Assembly (NCBI GenBank): GCA_023014485.1
Contig: JAJOZX010007466.1
Coordinates: forward strand, 137,501-201,500
DNA length: 64,000 nucleotides
Origin: Bathynomus jamesi
Taxonomy: Eukaryota; Arthropoda; Malacostraca; Isopoda; Cirolanidae
Direction of reading: 5' to 3'
How positions within the stretch are numbered: position 1 is the stretch's first letter; every line of letters starts with the position of its first letter. Below are positions 1 to 11,603 of the stretch, piece by piece. The notes under the pieces were generated by a model. It was not told the origin of the DNA. It made no database searches and worked only from the letters and a program-made list of their open reading frames with translations. Position numbers and translations under genes: made by a program.

Positions 1-860
1 GCCACAGTGGGCACTGCCCAAGACCTATGATATTTGGGCAGTATGTATTTTCTCTGTGGTATGGCCTATGAAGTTTTATAGGCCAACATAATAAATAAAA
101 AAATTCTATAAAGTTTGACAAGAAAGAAATAGATTATAGACATAAGACTAAATGGTTATAGACGTTAATTTAGTATCTATTTGCTTAGTGCTTAGACACC
201 CGCCACACCTGACTGGCCTGAAGCCAACTAAGATCTAATGAAAATCACAAAGGAATAAATAAACTCCACTTTAAGTTTATTTTCATAATGAATAACCGAA
301 TATATATGTTAGATATAACATATAAAAACCGTAATAAAACAGTCAGATTAACCTCAAATTATGGAGCTACTTACTTCGTAGCCTCTGAGCCTGTCAACAA
401 ACCCATTAGTTGCTGTGTTATCCACAGGTGGCAGCACGCACGGAGCTTGCGCGATGTTTATGTTTTATAATTAATTTAGTTAGTTATAGTGCTAAGAGAA
501 CAAGCACATTTACAAGGGAACAATTTGGATCTAAGTTAAAATAAGGCATATAAATAGACGGTGCATCGGCAAATTTAGGGGCCTACGATAGAAAAGTGCC
601 CAGAGCCTACGAAACCCTTAATCAGACCCTGGCTGCGTCGCTGTTGTGAAATGCTAGTTTTGCTAGTTTACTACAAACTCGTGTGTCTCTGACCTACTGG
701 CTCTAAATGTGAAGCTCAAAATTTGAATGACTGTGTTCTTTTGTAAATTTATTAACTAGCTGGTTTTTCTCCATTTCACAGCTTCGTAGATTTGGGTTAA
801 TTAGTGAAAGGGTTTTTATACCGAATTCGGTATCATTGTTTTGTCTCTTTTGTTTTGCAG
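1..860. other. 5' flank or intron of the ATF7IP-like gene
   Basis: This AT-rich stretch lies upstream of the first recognisable exon and ends in a good splice acceptor (pyrimidine tract then CAG at 858-860). It is most easily read as intron sequence of the same gene. I saw no convincing further exon, RNA gene or repeat. Short open frames near 288-470 and 703-909 have no recognisable product. Confidence 0.4.
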
Positions 861-2384
861 CCTCCAAAGCTCCGAAGGCTACTGTGACTACCGGAAGTGT
901 CCTCGCCATTCAAAGACCTGGCGTCAGCATTGGACAGAGTACGTCAGGTCAATTTGTCGCATTAAACGTAAGCCTCATGCAGTTTGTTATTACACCATTA
1001 TCTTACCAATTAGAGAGGTAAACCAAATGAATTGCCTGTTTGGAATTTTTAAAATCCTTTGAAGAAGAGACTTCACGTATCTCAATGGCTAGTGATTTAA
1101 CTCTTCTAATGCCCGGGTTTAGTGACTCGGAATTCATATCCACTCTTCTCTGTGTGGCGAAATAGATTTTTTATATTTATACGACTTAATAATTATATCA
1201 ATATGTAATGAAATGTAAACGCGCGAAGAAAGTTCTTTGTGAGTTATCAGAACGTGTTTCGGAAACAATTTGCGAGTTATCAAAGTGTGTGAGGGCTGTA
1301 GTTTGAGTTATTGGAGTTTATGCAGTAAACAGGTTGAGAGAGGTAGGTGTTGATCGATTTCACTGACAATCATACAATTTCCTTTTCAGACATCATCATC
1401 TGTCAGACCGCTGGTGTTGGTTCCTACGTCTTTGGGTCAGCCGACGACCACTCTCGTCGTCGGTAACATGTCTAACAGCTCCCAAACGCTGTCTAACGGC
1501 GTGACCCCCGTCAGATCGAACGTGATTTCACCGATAACCACCGCCCGCTTTTCTTCCCCGACTGCCATTGTTAATACGAGAGTCGTCGTCGGGGCTCAAG
1601 TGAATGGGGGCAGTTTTGTGTCCCCTATCCCTCGCCATCCAGCCCCTCTTCCAAAGGCTCCTCCGCAGCAAACGTCGGGATACTCGAAGAAACTGCCTCC
1701 TGTGCCCATATTGAAACTGAGCCAAAAGGATAACAGTACGTTATATAAAAGCCTATTTATCGTTTCCTTGACACAACTGAAAAAAAATTTAAATAATGAA
1801 CCAGACCAATGACTTCGACGACTCTTTGTGGAATTAGGTTTAATAAGTGTCTCGGTTTTCTTCATTGCAGGCATCGTCCTTTCGTGGAATATGGCGAAAA
1901 CGGATGATCACGAACGCATCGCTTCGTATCAGTTGTACGCCTATCAGGAGGGCACAACGCCCCCCACGCCTACACTATGGAAGAAAGTGGGTAGTGTGAA
2001 AGCCCTTGAACTTCCCATGGCATGCACTCTGACGCAGGTATAACAATCATCACTAATTAAAAACTGTCTGTTTATAGGATGATATTGGATAGTGTTGTTT
2101 GTTATTTGTGATTACTTTTATTTAATATTTGAAATGTTTGTACTCGTACATATTTAACTTGTTTTTAAGCCAAACAGACATTAATAATTAGGATTGTAAC
2201 ATTTGTATCCCTATTAAGTATAATTCTTTGTTCAGTTTAGTTGGTTGGCTAATTTCTTTTTATACATCTTTTTTGTCCCCAGTTCATGCCGGGTCACGTT
2301 TATCATTTCGCAGTCCGGGCAGTCGATATCCGAAGTCGTCTCGGACCTTTTTCTGAGCCAAGAAGCGTTCGATTAGGAAAATAA
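861..2384 (+). CDS. ATF7IP: ATF7IP/MCAF1-like (windei) protein, last four exons
   Basis: ATF7IP is a nuclear partner that stabilises the H3K9 methyltransferase SETDB1, so the likely role is heterochromatin silencing. Four exons read as one frame: 861-967, 1390-1735, 1871-2037 and 2283-2384 (stop TAA at 2382-2384), each bounded by AG acceptors and GT donors (donors at 968, 1736, 2038). The first two encode a Ser/Thr/Pro-rich linker. The last three encode the C-terminal fibronectin type III domain, with the family signatures VLSWNM, SYQLYAYQE, WKKVG, LPMACTLTQ and HFAVRAVDI. Phases match across all junctions (phase 0 after exons 1 and 3, phase 1 after exon 2). The N-terminal part lies beyond the left edge. 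No frame break is seen, so this looks like a functional host gene end. It is the only host gene recognised here. Confidence 0.85.
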
Positions 2385-2475
2385 TTAGCAAAATGGAGAG
2401 AATAATAAGGATTTTAAGCTAGAATGAAATTACACGAAGATCAGTTTTGTTTTTACTTTAAAAGATAAATCTGTA

Positions 2476-2480
2476 AATTA

Positions 2481-2549
<69 letters not shown>
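2476..2549. repeat. (TTA)n microsatellite in the 3' UTR or flank
   Basis: About 20 copies of a TTA trinucleotide with one TTTA and one ATA interruption. From here to about 3260 the sequence is AT-rich with no gene that I recognise. Confidence 0.9.
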
Positions 2550-2644
2550 GTACTTTTTATTAGTTTCTATTTTAAACGTTTCACTCACACTTCCCTCCGG
2601 GGAACCCTATGTAACACTGGTTTATGCATCGGTGAAGAGGGCCA

Positions 2645-2650
2645 ATTAAA
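2645..2650 (+). promoter_or_regulatory. candidate poly(A) signal ATTAAA
   Basis: ATTAAA lies about 260 bases after the stop codon of the ATF7IP-like gene and is followed by a GT-rich stretch (gcttgttctgg). It is a weak candidate. The AT-rich surroundings offer other possible signals. Confidence 0.25.
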
Positions 2651-3260
2651 GCTTGTTCTGGTAAACTCACGTTAACAAATATAATTGTTATTGACCAATA
2701 CAAATTGAACTGCTCAAATGAAGAACCTATTTTCGCGACTCTGACATAGTTTACTATTTATTTTTCGTATTTAAACTCTCATAGTGGTTTCGTAGAAAAA
2801 TTCTTATTAGCCTTTGGAAGACTTCAATAGACATGTTGTATGGTGTTGCTGTTGCTTTTTCTTAGGCATTTATAGGAAAATGAACGTGTACATACTGCAA
2901 AACACTTTAGGAAAAAACTGTTTATTTTTTTAACTGTTTCGAAACCCCGTTTTTTTTTAGTCAACCTCTTTTCCACTCGTTTTCATTCATTCTTCCTTTC
3001 GTCTTTCTTCTTGTCAACAGTTTCAAAGTTTTTCATTTTAAAAAATTTGTTGAAAACTTCACTCGCACAGAATCTTTTGTCTTCGATGAAAAGTCTTAAC
3101 ACACGAGGAATTTTCAGTGATTACCTGTAAATATTTTTTCTTATAAGAATATTATTATTGCTTGTTTTGTCAGGCACAAAAGAGTTTAGGGAATATGTCA
3201 AATATCACTAAAGTATTTTTTACTTTAATGATATTTAACTAAAATTTTGATAGTGTGTAG

Positions 3261-3263
<3 letters not shown>

Positions 3264-3309
<46 letters not shown>

Positions 3310-3334
3310 TATATATGGAGAGAGAGAGAGAGAG
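3264..3334. repeat. compound (TA)n-(GA)n microsatellite
   Basis: About 26 TA units with one phase slip are followed by about nine GA units. Open frames here on the minus strand are low-complexity Tyr/Ile repeats and not genes. Confidence 0.9.
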
Positions 3335-3458
3335 GCGGGGCCACCAGCTTGACCTTCCTTCGTGTGAAGAGAGACCAACCCAACGCACGGAACTGCAACG
3401 AGATGTGTGTATATATGGGATGAATTTCGCACTTAAACACGTGAAATGAATGAATGCT

Positions 3459-3573
3459 GCAAACCACAAGGAAAAAAATTATTCCAAGGCCTTTCGTGTA
3501 TTTTCCCCGACGAGGTGTATTGCTGAGTACACGAAATGCCTTGGAATAATTTTTTCTTTCTCCTGTGGGTTTG

Positions 3574-3604
<31 letters not shown>
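3459..3604. repeat. hairpin-forming inverted repeat ending in (TA)n
   Basis: The arm at 3459-3500 is the near-perfect reverse complement of 3528-3574. It begins GCAAACCACAAGG and ends TTCGTGTA, with a loop of about 27 bases. A (TA)n tract follows at 3580-3604, and another lies 150 bases upstream. The unit may be a small palindromic mobile repeat tied to TA tracts. A related layout of TA tracts around a short unique core occurs at 21396-21640. Confidence 0.65.
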
Positions 3605-3612
<8 letters not shown>

Positions 3613-3946
3613 AATTTTAGGACTTGAATGTGGAGTTGAAAATAGAATTTCCTTTCTGTTCATTAATTAAATATCCGTGTTCATGTCATTTCTGAATGGA
3701 CCTCTAATTAATATTCTGAAAAACACCTGAAATAGATATGCTTGTTGCTGAAGCCCCCGTTTCACACGCAAGTAAAGCGTATTGAGTAAAATTTATAAAT
3801 AGTTTATCTTCAGCCTTCTGCTTTTTTCTTTTTCTTCAATTTAGACCTTACTGCGATATTTGGTATTTGAATTCCACGATATATCCCCTAAGTTATTTAT
3901 TTCTGTTGATAGTTTGGTACTTACAACTGAAATCAATACTGCCACA

Positions 3947-4016
3947 TTATTATTATTATTATTATCATTATTATTATCATTATTATTATCATTATTATTA
4001 TCATTATTATTATTAT
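3947..4016. repeat. (TTATTATTATCA)n imperfect microsatellite
   Basis: A trinucleotide TTA array with a regular C substitution every fourth unit, so that a 12-bp higher-order unit is repeated about four times. Confidence 0.85.
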
Positions 4017-4296
4017 GATGCGATATAAAAGTAAATTTGTTGTGGAGATGGTGATATTTCAAAATCTGGTAATTGCCATCCCTCCAAAATTTATTTTCTT
4101 AAATTTTTCACTTTAATTTGTGTTGTCACATAATCGTACAAAAAGTCAGAATTCACTTCTTTTTCTTTCTCATCGCAACAATTAGGTTTCAAACACTCGT
4201 AAACTTTCCATATATTGGACATTAATCAATTTTTTCATTCTATGAAATTGGGGCTTTAATACTTACGAAGTTTTGGAATAACGCTACCAATATATA

Positions 4297-4708
4297 CTGG
4301 GTGACTATTTTATTTGAGAACAATGGAAAATAGCTGTATCTCAAGACACATCAGATAGAAACTTAAAAATTGTATGTGTATCAGCGTCAGCATTTTGTAC
4401 GCATACGTATAACCACCTGATCGCCGACCCGTTAGTCTCGTGATGAAATTCAATGTGGAAGAACGTGCGTTTATCGTTGAACGATACATTAAGTGCGAGT
4501 TATTAAATCGTGTCAGGTTAAGTTTCAGCGTCGTTTTGAAAGCCGAAATAAGCCATGGAAGTTGGTGAGGCATTTCAAAGAAACGGGTAGTGATGTTATA
4601 AACGTACGCACGACATATGCTAACGCCACTATATACATAGTTTTTGTTTCTGTCATATATGTCTTGAGACAGCTATTTTTCATGGTTCTCGAATAAAAAA
4701 AATCGCCC
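4297..4708 (+). mobile_element. mariner-type deletion derivative with a transposase HTH fragment
   Basis: Imperfect terminal inverted repeats of about 50 bp (TGGGTGACTATTTTATT... on the left, its complement near 4655-4708) are flanked by TATA/TA, as expected for Tc1/mariner insertion. Between them, from 4444, runs a degenerate reading frame starting MKFNVEERAFIV. It continues after a frameshift near 4495 with a helix-turn-helix region (KSCQVKFQRRF, RHFKETGS). That is the N-terminal DNA-binding part seen in insect mariner/IS630-like transposases. No catalytic domain remains, so it is a non-autonomous, decayed copy. Confidence 0.65.
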
Positions 4709-5256
4709 TATATAATGTAGGTTTTTTTCCATTTGTAAATAGTGCACTATTTAAGCGCGTTTTTTACGCTGACTGTATAAATAATAATGTAATAAATTAT
4801 TATGAATTGATTTTATGAACTGCTCCTTCCCTCATTAAATGTTTCGGTAAAAAAGATAATTTAAATGGTGTTTTCCCCCATTTCAAAAGAGGGAACGCCG
4901 AGTTCAGAATGTAGCATAATTTCTTTTGTTGAATCGGAGAGATTATATGATCACGTACGACATTAACTGTTGTATGTATTTTAAAAATGGTCTATACAGG
5001 CGGTGGTGAAAGTAGGCCGGTATGGTCCGGTACGCCGAACCGGAAAGAAATTAACATCCGGCATGACGTACCGGTAAAAACAATAGAAATCACACGCATG
5101 TAGAACTTTTTGTAAGTATTGCACTTTTTGTTCTAGGACTTAAATTATTAATTCATGTCCCCAACCAAATAAATTTGGAGGGGGCCATACTGGATCGCAC
5201 TTGGCCATTCGTCCGGGCCAATGAATGGATCGACATAGTGATGAAACTTCACAGAC
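4709..5256. other. unannotated AT-rich stretch
   Basis: I see no gene or repeat in this stretch that I can name. A short GC-richer patch around 5000-5090 contains repeated CCGGTA-like words. Confidence 0.4.
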
Positions 5257-5264
5257 ATATAGAG

Positions 5265-5941
5265 TGTGTTGTGCCCGCTAACTCCAACTACCATAAAATT
5301 TAGCGACGCTAACACTAAGCATTTCAACAGTTAGCGCCGCTAACGCTAATTTTGTTGCTAATTTTTTCTGAAACCACCCTAATTTGTATATGTACAGGCT
5401 TCCGTAATTTACTTACATATATTAGCACACACCTTGATATAATTGGTTGCTAAGGTACAAAAATGTTACGTTATAGTCTACAAAAATGGAAACCAACGGA
5501 AGAATAAATTCTATTGAATTTATACGTCTACATTTAATTCAAATACACAAACTGAAACTCAAAGAAATGATAAAATATTGACAAAGAGAATGAATCATAC
5601 CAAAACTCGAATGCCCCATTGATACAAAATATTACAGAATAAAAATGGATATTACTGAAACAGTGATGTAGCGAATTGCATTAATTTTCAAAACAAACAA
5701 AAACGTTAGGTGGTCATTACTCTTTAACTGTCAGGAATTTTATAGCTACTTACAGATTTTTGTTCATTTTCAACAAAGTCAATTTCTCGAAATTCGAATC
5801 GGACAGGCCTGATCTTTTAGGCTTAGGAAAAATTAGCGGCGATACCTGTTTCGCTAACAATTTTGTGAATAAACGGCGCTAACAGTATCGCTAATAAAAA
5901 GTGAGCGGCGCTCAATTTAGTGCTGCTAATCCCAGCACTGT
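5265..5941. mobile_element. hAT-like non-autonomous element with 8-bp TSD
   Basis: The same octamer ATATAGAG stands at 5257-5264 and 5942-5949. The right end reads out as CAGTGCTGGGATTAGC, a hAT-like terminus, and the left end as TGTTGTGCCCGCTAAC, a diverged match. Both subterminal regions are rich in the word TTAGCGGCGCTAA or variants (5300-5345 and 5830-5935), arranged as an imperfect long inverted repeat. I saw no coding capacity. Confidence 0.45.
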
Positions 5942-5949
5942 ATATAGAG

Positions 5950-6472
5950 CATCACAAGATGTGTCTACACCAAAGTAAATGTCACAAATTGGTAGTCGAA
6001 TATAATATAATGAATTAACTATAGTTATTAATGGTCGAGGTCACCAGTTAATTTTTCAAGCAACACACAGGAAAAAATAAATTTATTTGCTTTTTCCTTT
6101 AATTAACAAAAAATAAATAACGTCACAATTGGTTGAATTGAATATTCAGTTAAGTATGTTCGAATTGTTGGCTTTAAATGTTATTACATTGAAAGACGCT
6201 TTGCAAAATATGTTAGTAAATGAATTGCAAGAAGATGCGCGAAATGAATGTTAACGGTTGAAAAGGGAAAGACGAATATGGCCAGAGGAAGGGCCTCACG
6301 AAATAAGCTGTTATATGGTGAAGGCTAGCGTAAGACTAGTTTTGAATGCAGCTAACAGATCTCGAGGGTGTGGTATGACGTCACTGATCTCTATAACTTA
6401 CTGAATAGCATATCAGCCTGTATTTGTATATAATGAATTGAAGCCATCGAACCTCCATATTGGTACTCCCAC
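5950..6472. other. unannotated stretch
   Basis: No gene, RNA or known repeat recognised. Base composition is like its surroundings. Confidence 0.35.
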
Positions 6473-7232
6473 AAAGAAGAATTCCAACATTTGTCCGCTC
6501 CATATCTCCTGAACAAATGAGAAGATTGGGATGATGCTTTGCACAATTGTTATCCACTCCCAGATGATTTGTCATCGCCCACTCCTAGAATCATACTTTC
6601 AAGATCAAGGTCACAGCATGGGTCAGAATGTTTTTCGCGTTTGCTCCATAACTTGAATAAATGAAGGGATTGAAATAATTACACAAATGTTACCCACCAT
6701 CAGTTGATTTGTAATCGCCCTACCCCTGGGTCATGCTTTCAAGGTCAAGGTCACAGCAGGGGTTAGTGTTTTCTGTGTCTGCTTCATAATTTTTTAATAA
6801 ATGAAAGGAATAGGATATTTTACACAAATGTTACCCATCAGATGATTTGTAATCGCCCACCCCCTGGGTTATACCTTCAAGGTCAAGGTCACAACAGAAG
6901 TCATGGTATTTTTCGTAGGTCAAGGTCCCAGAAGGGGTTATGGTATTTTCTTGTCTGCTCCATAACTTTTGAATAAACGAAGGGATTATGATACTTTATA
7001 CATATGTTACACACCACCAGATGATTTGTAATCGCCCACCCCCTAGGTCATACTTCAAGGTTAAGGTCACAGCAGGGGTCAGAGTGTTTTCCATTTTTGC
7101 TCCATAACTTATGAATAAATAAAGTGATTAGGATAATACTTGGCACAAATATTACCCAACAACAGGTGATTTGTAATCTCCCACTCCCTAGGTCAGACCT
7201 TCAAGGTTAAAGTCATAGCAGGGTCAGAATGT
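6473..7232. repeat. tandem array of about five units of roughly 150-170 bp
   Basis: Each unit contains, in order, GCTCCATAACTT, GAATAAATGAAGGGATT, a block like CACAAATGTTACCCACC, GATGATTTGTAATCGCCCA and TTCAAGGTCAAGGTCACAGC. Units are diverged by point changes and small indels. Similar tandem units are common in marine invertebrate genomes. The array stops abruptly at the left and fades into AT-rich sequence at the right. It shows no coding potential. Confidence 0.8.
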
Positions 7233-7390
7233 TATATATAATTAATATAATTATAGATACTTAAATAGAAGTAAATTTAATTTTTAAGTTCAATTTCAGT
7301 CTACATTTTAACTTTATTTTAATATTTTTTGGAATGGACACTGATTCAGAGAGAAACTGGAACCTCCTTAATTTTACATTCATTTCAAGA

Positions 7391-7433
<43 letters not shown>
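7391..7433. repeat. (TA)n microsatellite
   Basis: A run of about 20 TA units with one interruption. Confidence 0.9.
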
Positions 7434-7436
<3 letters not shown>

Positions 7437-7815
7437 TGGCGTGTGTGATTTTCGTCAAGGGGAAGCAATTCAAGCAAAAACAACAAAGATTATATAAAAT
7501 AAAAATAAAACTTTAAAATACTCGTATATAATAAAAACAAAACACATATAATCATCTACTTACTTTACTTATAGGTTAATTCTATTCTTCTTTCTTTTTT
7601 ATTAAATATATCTATTATTTCTTCGTAAAAGGCATCGGTTTTCATATCCTTAAGAAGCTTTTTCTCAATTGAGATTAAAGCTAAACTTGCAAGCCTTTCT
7701 TCCCCTTGCGTATAAGTTGCCAGATATTTCAAGAAAATTAACTATAAGATCTGGACAGCGAAATCTAAATTGCTTCCTTTTTGACATAGGGAAGGATAAA
7801 ATAACGATAAATATA

Positions 7816-7900
7816 CAGGGTGTCCCAGAATTAACTATTTCAATGAAATCGGACAAATTTTTTAAAAACACTTTTATTTATGTTTATCATGTTTAATATG
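7816..7900. mobile_element. isolated mariner-type terminus
   Basis: CAGGGTGTCCCAGAATT after a TA matches the outer end of the mariner elements found elsewhere in this window (CAGGGTGT/G...). No matching right end or transposase is seen nearby, so this is a solo or heavily decayed end. Confidence 0.35.
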
Positions 7901-8119
7901 TGTTAAAAATGTATACATTTCTAAATTTTTTTCCTAATTTTATTTTCATAATTTTTTCATAGTTTTTCGTAGTTTTATTTTCATTCTCTTTCAGAACCCT
8001 ATTAATAATGAATACACAAGAACGCATGGGTTTTTATATGAAAATATTTTTCCTGACATCATTATTATTTAATGCTGATCTGTTTTTGTTTTTGTTTTTT
8101 ATTCTCAATACTCTGATTT

Positions 8120-8495
8120 ACTTTGCAAAACATTTAAAGACAAAACTAATATTTTTGCTGTATCAATGTCTAGATTGCTAAGCAAGAGGAAACCATATTT
8201 TAGACCGCATGTTGACAGATCTGATGTAATCATGATCTGCCGAGTTAATGAAAAATGAAATATGCCTTCCCATTACGAATTACAAACAAACATGCACATG
8301 GGCAAAAATGAAAGGTTTAAGATTAAAAATTAAACGTTAAGCAGGACATGACTTCATCTTTTACAACGAAGAATGTATACAGGAAATGAACAACATTGCA
8401 TTATTAAGCTAAATCTGCGGAAATGATCAAGTTGTTTAAAGAGAAATAATTCACCATTTATAAAATAGAAAGCAAATCAAAAATGTATCCAAACT
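8120..8495 (-). repeat. LTR fragment of the gypsy-1 family
   Basis: About 370 bp match, with point changes, the segment found at about 41780-42180 and again at 45675-45988. Shared words include GACAGATCTGATGT, CATGATCTGCCGAGTTAA, GACATGACTTCATCTTTTA and GAAAGCAAATCAAA. Those two segments lie upstream of gypsy-1 gag on the minus strand, so this is probably an LTR remnant. Confidence 0.6.
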
Positions 8496-9540
8496 TGTGT
8501 CAGCTTTTGTTAGAAAATCTAGAAGAGGAAGAGCCATTGTTGTTCCAAGGCGATATGATGATTAAGCTGATTGATGCAGCATTGCGTATATATATTAAGT
8601 TAAGGTGTGTGTATATATATCCATCTCATAATTGTAAGGTTAGTGAAAAATTCACTTAATTTAGAGCTAGCAATTTTGGGCTCTTGTGGCATCATTGCTT
8701 GGGCACTCTTGTGGCATCATTTTTTGAGGCACTGCGCGTCCTTCCTACTCGTTTGTTGAATGCGGCACTTACAGGGCGTGGTCTTATAGAGAGCTCTCTT
8801 GCAATTCAGTTTTGGTGTTGTTTAGATACAGATTGTTGCATCGTGCAATGGTGCAGGTTGTGTTGTTGTTGCAAGGTTTAGAAAGAAGACCATAAATACT
8901 GCCTTTTTGTTTTTATGTTAATTTTATATAACTGAGGCCTAAGGTAGGCCCACATCGAGTCAGCAACCCTGAGGTAGGACCTAATAGGACCTCCAAGTCC
9001 GTAAGTTTTTAGTCTAGCTTAACTTGGGCTGTAGGTTAAACTGGCCCTTCAGAGCTTGGCCGTTCAGGGCTCAGCTGGGATTCTGAACCCAATAAATAAA
9101 AAAATAACATGGTCCTTCGAAAACCGGATTCTAGCCCAAGACTGAGTCAGTAACTATTTTCCGGCAAAGTTCTGATTGTGCAAATTGTAGCTCAAGTTAG
9201 GCCTGGACGGGTTGAACATAATTGAGTTAAGGTCCCAGGGTAGAAAGTTTGGTTGCCCAATTGCGAAACTTGGCCACTAGTCTGTCGTTGTTTTGGGCCT
9301 ACATTTTTACCGGTTTGGTTAATTTTGGTTTATTATTCGTAGGCGAAGGTTGCAGACTTCAGTGCAGGCAGTTACTCGGGTGGAAAATTTGGTATTCCAT
9401 ACTGGTGGTTGGTCAGTACCCCAACCAAGCAATTTAGTTTATTTGAAAAAAGCAAAATTTGAGTTTGATCAGTTTGGTTGAGTATTTTTGCCAATTCAGC
9501 TTATTTGGCATTGACCCCAATTGTTGTTTGCATTGAAGAT
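8496..9540 (+). other. probable leader or LTR region of BEL-1
   Basis: This stretch precedes the first BEL-1 gag codons and is rich in short words such as TTAGGCCT and GGTTGCC. It may hold the 5' LTR and leader, but no 3' LTR of BEL-1 survives in the window, so the limits cannot be fixed. No gene is recognised. Confidence 0.3.
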
Positions 9541-10720
9541 GAGTGCAGCTGAATTGAACAAGTTTAAAAAAAGGAGAAGCACCTACAAAGGTCTAATTAC
9601 AAAGGCTATTGCCACTATAGATTCTGCAATAAAGCAAGAGGATTTAAGCTTAGTGACTGCGCAGCTTTCCATATTAGAAACTAAAAAGGTTGCTCTAAGC
9701 GAAGTAAATGTTAAAATTGAGGCTCTTATAGAAGAGGATGAAATAGAAAATAATATAATTTACTTTGAAGAGATTATTGATGATATAATTAAAGTATGCC
9801 ACAGAACAAAAAAGTTTAGCAGCTCAGTACAGTTAGAGACCAGGTCTAATAATGAAACACAACCCTCAACAAAGTGTTTGTGAAGTTAAGGTTAACAGAT
9901 CTGCAGTTCAATTACCGAGGCTTGTACTCAAAAATTTTCTGGGAGTATTCAGGAATGGCAAGGATGGGCAGACAGTTTTCAATCAGCAGTTCATTCTAGT
10001 CAAGTGTTAAGTGCGGTGGAGAAGTTTAATTATTTGCAGTCCCTCTTGGAAAGGGAGGCAACAAAGACAATAGCAGGATTAGCATTAACAGAGGCTAATT
10101 ATAATGTGGCTTGGGATATATTAAAGAAACGGTTTGGTAAGCCAGAGATCTTAATTAAAAGCCACCTCCGCAAACTTTAGCTATACCTCCTGTTAATAAT
10201 CCCAATAGTGTCAAGGAGTTACGGCAGTTATATGATGAATTTGAAGTTAGAACTAGGTCCCTGGACAACTTGGGTGAGGAATGGAAAGTTTATGGTGTAA
10301 TGTTGGTCACTATACTGGAGTCTAAATTGCCTAGCTCAATTTTGCTTGAATTAAGTAGGGGACACTCTACAGCACATGTGTACATCCCCCTTCAGTAGAT
10401 GTTAAGTCTTTAAGCACAGAATTAGCAAGACGAGAGGGAATTGAGTTTGCACAGTGGGATGTTAAACAAGGGGACAAAGGCAGGCATAGCACCAAAGTTT
10501 CTACAAAAAGGAATAGCCTAGTACAGTGTCAGCTCTACATGCATCCTCTGAGAATAATTAAAGGGAATCAAGGAATGCATATTTTGCGAAGGCAACCACA
10601 AGTCATATAAGTGTGAGGTGGCTGAGGCTTTACCTGTTGAGGAGAGAAAAGACAGGGTAACTAAGTCCACCGCATGTTTTAAATGTTTTTTGAAAGGTCA
10701 CAGAGCAAGTTTTGTAGTTT
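9541..10720 (+). pseudogene. BEL-1 gag (BEL/Pao), broken
   Basis: The frame opens at MSAAELNKFKKRRS (9539-9883), with a coiled-coil-like N-terminus of the kind typical for BEL/Pao gag. It then continues in shifted frames through about 10700 with the gag core region (WADSFQSAVHSS, KFNYLQSLLEREA, AWDILKKRFGKPE). Several stops and indels (for example near 9883, 10180 and 10395) show that it is no longer translatable. Gag of this group packages the element RNA. The downstream protease and reverse transcriptase keep the expected order, which supports the call. Confidence 0.75.
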
Positions 10721-11603
10721 AAAATTTGTGCGAAAAATGCCATGGCCGGCATCAGCCATTATTGTGTGAAAACATTCATAGTAGGCCTACCCGAGAAGTA
10801 GAGACATCAGTGGCACATGCCACTGCTATGAAAGGGAGTAAAAGTAAAGGGGGATTATTGCAAACAGCTGCAGCATTATTAATTGGGAATGATGGAGAAG
10901 CTACTGTAAGAGTGTTGTTTGATAGTGGTAGCCAGTGTAGCTTTATTAAGACCAGAATTTCCAGAAAATTGAAGTTTAAAGAACTTAAGAGGGAAAATTT
11001 AAGAATTTCTGGGTTTGGGGGTTCCGTTCAAAACCGAACCAAAGTTAAGAAGGTAGAAGTTCTGGTTAGGGGTTGGTACACAAGGTCCCACTATCAACGT
11101 CCAAGCTGTAGAGATTGAGGAACTTTGTGCTCCAGTCACTACTTGTTTAGATATGGCATGTGTCCAAGAATTGTAAGTTAAAGGAATTAATTTGGGCAAT
11201 AATAAGTTTGAAGGAACAGAAGATATTAGTCTTTTGATTGGAGCTGACTATTACTGGGACTTCCACACTGGTAATATTGTCCGCACATCTCGAGCTCCTG
11301 TAGCTATTGAAAGTAAGCTAGGCTGGATACTACATGTAGCTATTGCCATGAATGGAGGTTAAAGCTCTTTTTGTTAAGATTGAGGAGAACAGCCATGGTT
11401 TGGAAAGGCATTTGAAAGCCTTTTGGGAACTTGAATCCATTGGCATAAAGGACAAACAGGAGAAGCAGGCAAGTATAGTGAACAGTGATGTTTTAGAGCA
11501 ATTTGAAAAAGGGATTGGGTTTAGAGTTGGTTGCTCTGAAGTTGGCTTCCCTTGGAAGGATTCTTGCAAACCCAGTTCAAACCTTTAGCGAGCTAATAGG
11601 AGG
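10721..11603 (+). pseudogene. BEL-1 zinc knuckle, aspartic protease and linker, broken
   Basis: An incomplete Cys/His knuckle (CEKCHGRHQPLLC at about 10729) precedes a retropepsin-like domain with RVLFDSGSQCSFIKT at about 10905, where DSG is the catalytic triad of BEL/Pao (A17-type) protease. The frame breaks at about 11118. Shifted pieces continue with LLIGADYYWDF near 11235 and ESIGIKDKQE near 11425, which is the segment before the reverse transcriptase. Stops separate the pieces. Confidence 0.7.

Noticed and set aside
3225..3663. Tyr/Ile-repeat proteins on the minus strand
   Set aside because: They are translations of (TA)n tracts; the same holds for frames at 7261-7516, 21443-21664, 46532-46866 and 47663-47760.
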